Shown one piece after another: positions 25,526 to 29,966 of a stretch of 29,966 nt of DNA (position 1 is its first letter; every line of letters starts with the position of its first letter). The notes under the pieces are model-generated. The model made no database searches. It had not been told where the DNA came from and saw nothing but the letters and a program-made list of their open reading frames with translations. Position numbers and translations under genes: made by a program. Source of the stretch: an uncultured Porphyromonadaceae bacterium (GTDB taxonomy: Bacteria > Bacteroidota > Bacteroidia > Bacteroidales > Muribaculaceae); assembly GCA_937901905.1 (NCBI GenBank), contig CALDIF010000014.1, forward strand, positions 1-29,966. The letters are read 5' to 3'.

Positions 25526-25595
25526 AGTTTTGATAATTCAAGTACTCAAGTTTCGCAAGTTGTTAACTTGCTCACTCATCAAAGATTAACTGCCA

Positions 25596-25685
25596 TGTAT
25601 CAAGACATCGTTGACACTTTTGTATCAAAACATCGTTGACACTTCGTACATCTTCAATTTAGAGTAATAAGTGTCAACGATGTCC
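25596..25685. repeat. 25-base direct repeat plus inverted copy, possible IS end remnant
   Basis: Two adjacent 25-base copies (25596-25620 and 25621-25645, beginning tgtatca and containing acatcgttgacactt) differ at two positions. An inverted copy, aagtgtcaacgatgt, is at 25669-25683. The second direct copy and the inverted copy form a 15-base perfect stem with a 24-base loop. It lies between the NhaD stop and the phosphatase start. It could act as terminator for nhaD. The minus-strand reading TGTCAACGATG..., repeated, also resembles ends of IS21-family elements, which carry multiple terminal repeats; no transposase is present. Confidence 0.7.
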
Positions 25686-25720
25686 TTAGTCGTTAATATC
25701 CACTGTTTCGGTAATGATTT

Positions 25721-27049
25721 CTACAAACCGATAAACGCGTGTTCCGCCCAAATGGTGGCGATACCCGTCAAATAACCGAGCAAGGCTATAAACGATATTC
25801 GCCTCAAGTACCAGAAGAACTCTATCTTCTCAATGCCCATAGCAACGACACCGGCAGCCGAGCCGATAATCAATAGGCTGCCGCCCACACCCGCCGTGAA
25901 TGTCAGCAGATGCCAGAACAAGCCGTCCTCAACGAAGTAGGTTGCATAGGAAATATCCAAAGCCGCCATTACAGCCGGATCGTTAAACATCTTGATACAC
26001 GCCGACACGAGCGGCACGTTATCCACGATGCTCGACAGGAGTCCTATCACCGAGGCTATCGTGAACGGCTCGTGTATCGACTCGTTCATGCCGTGAGCCG
26101 CCTCCCCGAGAACACCCACTTTAGCGAGAGCCGACACACTCATCAAGATGCCGAGAAAGAACATGATAGTGGTCATGTCAATATTGCGAATACACTGTGA
26201 TACACGTCCGCCGAGTTTCTTGTCAATGTGCAATTTGCGTATCACTATCTCGGTGATTAACCACATCACACCCAACGAGAATAACATACCCATGAACGGA
26301 GGCAGTCCGGTCCATGTCTTGAAAACGGGGACAAATATCAGTGCCACAATACCTATGGTGAAAATCCAACGACTCAGGTCGGGGTGTTCGGCGGCAAGGC
26401 GATTGGTATCTTCACGGTGTTGCACGGTCATTATCTCGCCCTCCTTGACCCAACGCGAAGCGATGAGCACCGGCACCACGACCGACATGATACAGGGCAA
26501 AAGCAACGCGGTGATGAGTTTCATCGTCGTCACCTTGTCGGCCATCCACAACATGATAGTAGTCACGTCGCCTATAGGAGACCACGCGCCACCACTGTTG
26601 GCTGCCAACACAATAACACCGGCAAACAACCACCGCTCCTCACGGTCGCTGAGCAACCTACGCAACATCATCACCATGATAATGGTAGTGGTCATGTTGT
26701 CAAGCACGGCACTCAAGAAGAAAGCAAGAACGGCCATCACCCACATCAGGTGCACCTTGCTCTTGACGTGAATGTGATCGGTGATGAAATTGAAACCGCC
26801 GTAACGGTCAATGATTTCAACTATGGTCATCGCACCGATGAGGAAAAACAATATCTCACAAGTGTCACTCAATTGGTAGAGCACACCCTCGTGAACCTCA
26901 TCAGAATCGGCACCCGACAGTAAAGCGTACAACGTCCACAGCACGGCACACATGATGAGTGCGAACGTTGCTTTGTTGACCTTGATGGGATGTTCACACG
27001 CGATGAGCACGTAACCCACGAGGAACACCACAATCATTGCAGTTATCAT
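25721..27049 (-). CDS. nhaD: NhaD-type sodium:proton antiporter
   Basis: 442 residues, almost entirely hydrophobic segments (about 11-12 transmembrane helices), member of the NhaD/ArsB ion transporter superfamily. It exchanges sodium or lithium for protons at the inner membrane. Visible family blocks are LDNMTTTIIMVMMLRRLL, VLAANSGGAWSPIGDVTTIM, SIVDNVPLVSACIKMF and TFTAGVGGSLLIIGSAAGVV, containing the conserved polar residues inside helices. The first ATG gives a first helix directly at the N-terminus (MITAMIVVFLVGYVLIACEHP). It follows the DUF4293 gene by 58 bases on the same strand. Confidence 0.92.
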   Translation of the reverse strand: MITAMIVVFLVGYVLIACEHPIKVNKATFALIMCAVLWTLYALLSGADSDEVHEGVLYQLSDTCEILFFLIGAMTIVEIIDRYGGFNFITDHIHVKSKVHLMWVMAVLAFFLSAVLDNMTTTIIMVMMLRRLLSDREERWLFAGVIVLAANSGGAWSPIGDVTTIMLWMADKVTTMKLITALLLPCIMSVVVPVLIASRWVKEGEIMTVQHREDTNRLAAEHPDLSRWIFTIGIVALIFVPVFKTWTGLPPFMGMLFSLGVMWLITEIVIRKLHIDKKLGGRVSQCIRNIDMTTIMFFLGILMSVSALAKVGVLGEAAHGMNESIHEPFTIASVIGLLSSIVDNVPLVSACIKMFNDPAVMAALDISYATYFVEDGLFWHLLTFTAGVGGSLLIIGSAAGVVAMGIEKIEFFWYLRRISFIALLGYLTGIATIWAEHAFIGL

Positions 27050-27107
27050 AATCTTCTATCACTTACTTTCTTAAATTGCGCAATTATTCTCGTCTGTTGC
27101 CGTGAAA

Positions 27108-27545
27108 TCATCTGATGCGGTCGGCACTCTCGAGCAACTGTTTGTCCGATTTGACACCACGCCTGCCAAGCACGAACATCAACAATGCCGATACAGGCAA
27201 TGCAGTGATCCACAAGTTGACCGACCCGATGCCGTTGAGAGTCACAGCATTATAGATATTCACACCGACAATCAGCACCAAAGTAACTGTTATACAGATG
27301 AGTATATTCACATTCCTCAACTGTCGCTTCAAGTTGCCGTATTGGAATATCACTATCAATGACAGCACTGTCACCAGCAGCGACACAATGGGTATCACTG
27401 CCGTCGATGGCGATTGAATTAAGGTGTCCCACAACGACCGCGACGCGTCGCCCTCGTCAAGGGGATTATATAACGGTAAGAACGTGAATAATATCATTGC
27501 TACTGCCCCGAGGAACAGGTAAACCGATTGTATTCGTTGAAGCAT
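27108..27545 (-). CDS. DUF4293 domain-containing membrane protein
   Basis: 145 residues with four predicted membrane helices. The N-terminus MLQRIQSVYLFLGAVAMILF is characteristic of DUF4293, a family found in Bacteroidota and of unknown function. The C-terminal tail (RRGVKSDKQLLESADRIR) is basic and probably cytoplasmic. It lies 33 bases downstream of nadC and 58 bases upstream of nhaD, all on the minus strand, which suggests one transcript; no function follows from that. Confidence 0.85.
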   Translation of the reverse strand: MLQRIQSVYLFLGAVAMILFTFLPLYNPLDEGDASRSLWDTLIQSPSTAVIPIVSLLVTVLSLIVIFQYGNLKRQLRNVNILICITVTLVLIVGVNIYNAVTLNGIGSVNLWITALPVSALLMFVLGRRGVKSDKQLLESADRIR

Positions 27546-27578
27546 AAGTGCACGTTTTTAAAGTCAGGAAAAAATCTG

Positions 27579-28427
27579 TCAGCAAGCCTTAAAACTCATG
27601 TCAAGCGACTTGACCGAATGAGTGAGCGCGCCCACCGAGATGTAATCGACACCACACTCACCGTATTGGCGCAGTGTGTCGAGTGTGATACCGCCACTGG
27701 ACTCGGTTTCGACTCTGCCGGCTATCAAGGCGACAGCGCGTCGGGTGTCGGCCGGGGTGAAGTTGTCAAGCATGACGCGGTCTACCCCACCGTGATCGAG
27801 CACTTGCTGCAATTCGTCGAAATTACGCACCTCAATTTCTATCTTGAGAGGCTTGTTGTTCTCCTCACACCAACGGTGCGCCGCTTCTATCGCCGGTACT
27901 ATTCCTCCGGCAAAGTCCACATGATTATCCTTGAGTAAAATCATGTCGAACAAACCGATGCGGTGGTTGCAACCGCCGCCTATAGCCACGGCTTCCTTTT
28001 CGAGCAGGCGCATTCCGGGCGTTGTCTTGCGAGTGTCGAGCACTCGCGTCTTCAAGCCCTCGAGACATTGTTGGTAACGCGCTGTTGTCGTGGCGACACC
28101 GCTCATGCGTTGCATGATGTTGAGCATCAACCGTTCGGTCTGCAACAAGGAACGCACCTTACCGCTCACCACAAATGCCACGTCACCCGGCTTGACACGG
28201 GCACCGTCGTTGATAAACACTTCCATTGTCAACTCGGGGTCGAAGCGTTCAAACACTCTACGGGCAATTTCCACACCGGCAAGCACACCTTCCTCTTTAA
28301 TGATAAGTCGTTGTTTGCCATGTGCTTCAGCCGGAATACAACATAGGGTTGTGGCATCGCCGTCACCAATATCCTCGGCAAAGGCAAGGTCTATCAATTC
28401 ATTAATGAGTTCGTCTCTTGTTTTCAT
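27579..28427 (-). CDS. nadC: Nicotinate-nucleotide pyrophosphorylase (quinolinate phosphoribosyltransferase)
   Basis: 282 residues. Converts quinolinate and PRPP to nicotinate mononucleotide in NAD synthesis; cytoplasmic. Family motifs: EDIGDGDATT at 18-27, ERLMLNIMQRMSGVAT at 98-113, DTRKTTPGMRLLEK at 131-144, HRIGLFDMILLKDNH at 155-169, and the C-terminal ESSGGI and DYISVGALTHS. The frame extends upstream to 28577, but only ATG 28427 gives the usual N-terminus and it lies just behind a good promoter. nadA and nadB are not in the window. Confidence 0.95.
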   Translation of the reverse strand: MKTRDELINELIDLAFAEDIGDGDATTLCCIPAEAHGKQRLIIKEEGVLAGVEIARRVFERFDPELTMEVFINDGARVKPGDVAFVVSGKVRSLLQTERLMLNIMQRMSGVATTTARYQQCLEGLKTRVLDTRKTTPGMRLLEKEAVAIGGGCNHRIGLFDMILLKDNHVDFAGGIVPAIEAAHRWCEENNKPLKIEIEVRNFDELQQVLDHGGVDRVMLDNFTPADTRRAVALIAGRVETESSGGITLDTLRQYGECGVDYISVGALTHSVKSLDMSFKAC

Positions 28428-28453
28428 CGCATCAGTTATTGCTAAATTTGGCG

Positions 28454-28485
28454 CAAATTTAATAAAACAAACTGTGTCATGCAAA
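28454..28485 (-). promoter_or_regulatory. Bacteroidota-type promoter of nadC
   Basis: On the minus strand TTTG (plus CAAA, 28482-28485) and TAAATTTG (plus CAAATTTA, 28454-28461) are 20 bases apart, a full match to the -33/-7 consensus. The transcript would start near 28447, about 20 bases before ATG 28427. Confidence 0.75.
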
Positions 28486-28590
28486 TTTTGTTTACACTGA
28501 ATTTCACACCTGATTTCGGCAACACATCTCACCTGTCCACACCAAGCGCAACGATGCCGGTTACGACCCGAGTACATTACAACAAAACGA

Positions 28591-28624
28591 CAAGTCCCCG
28601 AAGTGCCGACACTTCGGGAACTTG
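28591..28624 (-). terminator. Hairpin terminator left of the insertion sequence
   Basis: Arms caagtccccgaagtg and cacttcgggaacttg form a 15-base stem with one mismatch and a ccga loop. On the minus strand it is followed by a T-rich run (tcgttttgttg), so it fits a gene read leftwards from beyond the insertion sequence. Confidence 0.6.
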
Positions 28625-28668
28625 TATAATACCTTAATTCCGCAGCACTTTAGTTTAACTTTCTTTAT

Positions 28669-28703
28669 AAAATCCTGAGCAACAAAATGTTGCCCAGGAT
28701 TTT
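28669..28703 (+). repeat. Hairpin at the probable left end of the IS1380-family element
   Basis: Arms aaaatcctgagcaaca and tgttgcccaggatttt pair over 16 bases with one mismatch and a 3-base loop. IS1380 elements usually begin with CC; CCTGAG at 28674 may be the outer end, but the right end is outside the window and the inverted repeat cannot be compared. Confidence 0.4.
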
Positions 28704-28766
28704 GTCATGTCAGATTTTTCACTTATCTTAGTGCTGCATTTCAAAACAAGCAAATTCTTCAATGAC

Positions 28767-29966
28767 ATGACAAAATTAAGCATTAAATCCGAGAAAATCA
28801 CACCTTTTGGAGGTATTTTTCATGTAAGGGAGCATTTTTCCCGTTTCGTTGGTCCGGTTATAGACAAAGTGTTGGGCACACGTAGTGTGTCATACGGCTA
28901 TCAGTACAGCGAGATTGTGGGTTCGCTGTTAAGCGTCTATTTCTGCGGTGGAGATTGTGTGGAAGACGTGACAAGCCACCTGATGCCTCACCTGTCACTT
29001 CATCCGACACTGCGCACTTGCAGCTCCGACACCATTCTGAGAGCCATTTCAGAACTAACGACGACAAATATAACCTATACTTCTGATTCGGGCAGAAGCT
29101 ATGATTTCAATACTGCCCCAAATCTGAACAGCCTGCTTGTCAAGGCGCTTATAAGCACCGGTCAACTTGTTTCCGGTCGGTCATACGACATGGACTTCGA
29201 CCATCAGTTCATAGAAACGGAGAAATACGATGCCAAGATAACCTACAAGAAGTTCACCGGCTACAGCCCCGGCGTGGCCGTCATTGGCGACCTCATCGTC
29301 GGGATAGAGAACCGTGACGGCAACGCCAATGTCCGTTTCCATCAGCAGGACACGCTTGAGCGCATCTTCTCGAATCTTGAGCAGAACAACATCCGCATCA
29401 GACGCGCCCGCATGGATTGCGGCTCCTGTTCACGGGAGATTGTAGAGACCGTCGAGAAACACTCGGAACACTTCTATATCCGTGCCAACCGCTGCGCATC
29501 GCTATATGATTGCCTACTGTCACTGCGTGGATGGCAGCGCGAGGAAATAAACGGCATTGAGTATGAACTGAATTCCATCCTCACAGAGAAATGGGAAGGC
29601 AAGCCGTACCGTCTCGTCATACAGAGGGAGCGGCGTGTCAACGGCGAGCTGGACTTGTGGGAAGGCGAGTACACCTACCGCTGCATCTTAACCAATGACT
29701 ACAACTCGACCAATCGGGAGATTGTAGAGTTCTACAACCTCAGGGGTGGCAAGGAGCGTATTCTCGATGACATGAACAATGGGTTCGGATGGGCCAGGCT
29801 GCCAAAGTCTTTCATGGCGGAGAACACCGTTTTCCTGCTGTTGACGGCACTCATACGCAACTTCTACAAGTTCCTCATGGACAAACTTGACACAAAAGCA
29901 TTCGGACTGAAGAAGACGAGCCGCATCAAGACCTTCGTGTTCAGATTCATCAGCGTTCCCACCAAA
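28767..29966 (+). CDS. IS1380 family transposase (3' end beyond the window)
   Basis: 400 codons are open from ATG 28767 to the right edge with no stop; family members are about 430-450 residues, so roughly the last 30-50 are missing only because the window ends. It is a DDE transposase. Likely catalytic residues are an Asp in YDMDFDHQF (143 or 145), Asp217 in RARMDCGS, and Glu330 in FYNLRGGKERIL, the Y-x2-R-x3-E-like block of IS4-type enzymes. Composition and motifs resemble IS elements of Bacteroides such as IS942 or IS612-type. An upstream ATG at 28762 stops after one further codon. Confidence 0.9.
   Translation, partial: MTKLSIKSEKITPFGGIFHVREHFSRFVGPVIDKVLGTRSVSYGYQYSEIVGSLLSVYFCGGDCVEDVTSHLMPHLSLHPTLRTCSSDTILRAISELTTTNITYTSDSGRSYDFNTAPNLNSLLVKALISTGQLVSGRSYDMDFDHQFIETEKYDAKITYKKFTGYSPGVAVIGDLIVGIENRDGNANVRFHQQDTLERIFSNLEQNNIRIRRARMDCGSCSREIVETVEKHSEHFYIRANRCASLYDCLLSLRGWQREEINGIEYELNSILTEKWEGKPYRLVIQRERRVNGELDLWEGEYTYRCILTNDYNSTNREIVEFYNLRGGKERILDDMNNGFGWARLPKSFMAENTVFLLLTALIRNFYKFLMDKLDTKAFGLKKTSRIKTFVFRFISVPTK

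Larger units (their letters stand above)
28430..28668. other. Intergenic region between nadC and the insertion sequence
   Basis: About 240 bases with the nadC promoter near one end and the leftward terminator hairpin at 28591-28624. Nothing else with coding potential is seen; the open frame upstream of nadC has no sensible start. Confidence 0.6.
28669..29966 (+). mobile_element. IS1380 family insertion sequence, right end outside the window
   Basis: Defined by the transposase and the hairpin before it. The left boundary is estimated at 28669-28674. No target duplication can be checked. It is inserted upstream of nadC, beyond its promoter, so nadC should not be disrupted. Confidence 0.75.

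Noticed and set aside
26148..26771. 207-residue plus-strand frame inside nhaD
   Set aside because: Antisense to a strongly supported transporter gene, with no domain of its own.
28428..28577. N-terminal extension of nadC by 50 residues
   Set aside because: It is Cys-rich and non-homologous to nadC, would cross the promoter, and the usual N-terminus starts at ATG 28427.

Overview
The window reads as chromosome of a Bacteroidota species, order Bacteroidales. The evidence is a complete MoxR/Bat aerotolerance operon in Bacteroides order, GldE paired with a phosphopantetheinyl transferase, DUF4293 and DUF3108 proteins, EF-G of the Bacteroides FusA2-like type, and promoters of the Bacteroidota form (TTTG, about 20 bases, TAnnTTTG). 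Most of the window is near 50% GC or above with dense coding. A gut Muribaculaceae-like species is a guess that I cannot prove from sequence alone.

Layout. Bases 1-~520 are AT-rich and unlike the rest; they supply an unrelated N-terminus to an EF-G reading frame that has lost its GTPase domain. Bases 2175-5664 hold a penicillin-binding protein 1A and a GDP-L-fucose synthase in tandem, followed by a terminator, a doubtful small membrane protein and an outer-membrane beta-barrel with a textbook Bacteroidota promoter. From 6828 to 11940 the minus strand carries a DJ-1/YajL protein with a hexanucleotide repeat upstream, a DUF3108 protein, and an overlapping gldE / phosphopantetheinyl transferase / C69 dipeptidase cluster. 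A 64-residue charged protein and a GNAT acetyltransferase diverge from about 12300. An aspartate kinase that consists of the catalytic domain only follows at 12915-13808.

Bases 13811-22189 are one minus-strand operon of eight overlapping or closely spaced genes: moxR, DUF58, a BatD-like membrane protein, batA, batB, batC, batD, batE. An AAA+ ATPase, two von Willebrand factor A membrane proteins, TPR proteins and beta-sandwich proteins probably form one envelope complex linked in Bacteroides to oxygen and stress tolerance. BatC contains a long Gln/Asn/Asp-rich tract and BatD a short Gln/Gly repeat.

Bases 22475-28427, again minus strand, hold a GH20 beta-N-acetylhexosaminidase, a low-molecular-weight tyrosine phosphatase, an intergenic region with 25-base direct repeats plus an inverted copy, an NhaD-type antiporter, DUF4293 and nadC. 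The right end is an IS1380-family insertion sequence whose transposase runs off the window.

The items most worth a second look are the GTPase-less EF-G chimera, the catalytic-only aspartate kinase, the repeat cluster at 25596-25685, the hexanucleotide repeat in front of the DJ-1 gene, and the prion-like tract of BatC. I did not find a defence island, CRISPR array, tRNA or rRNA.
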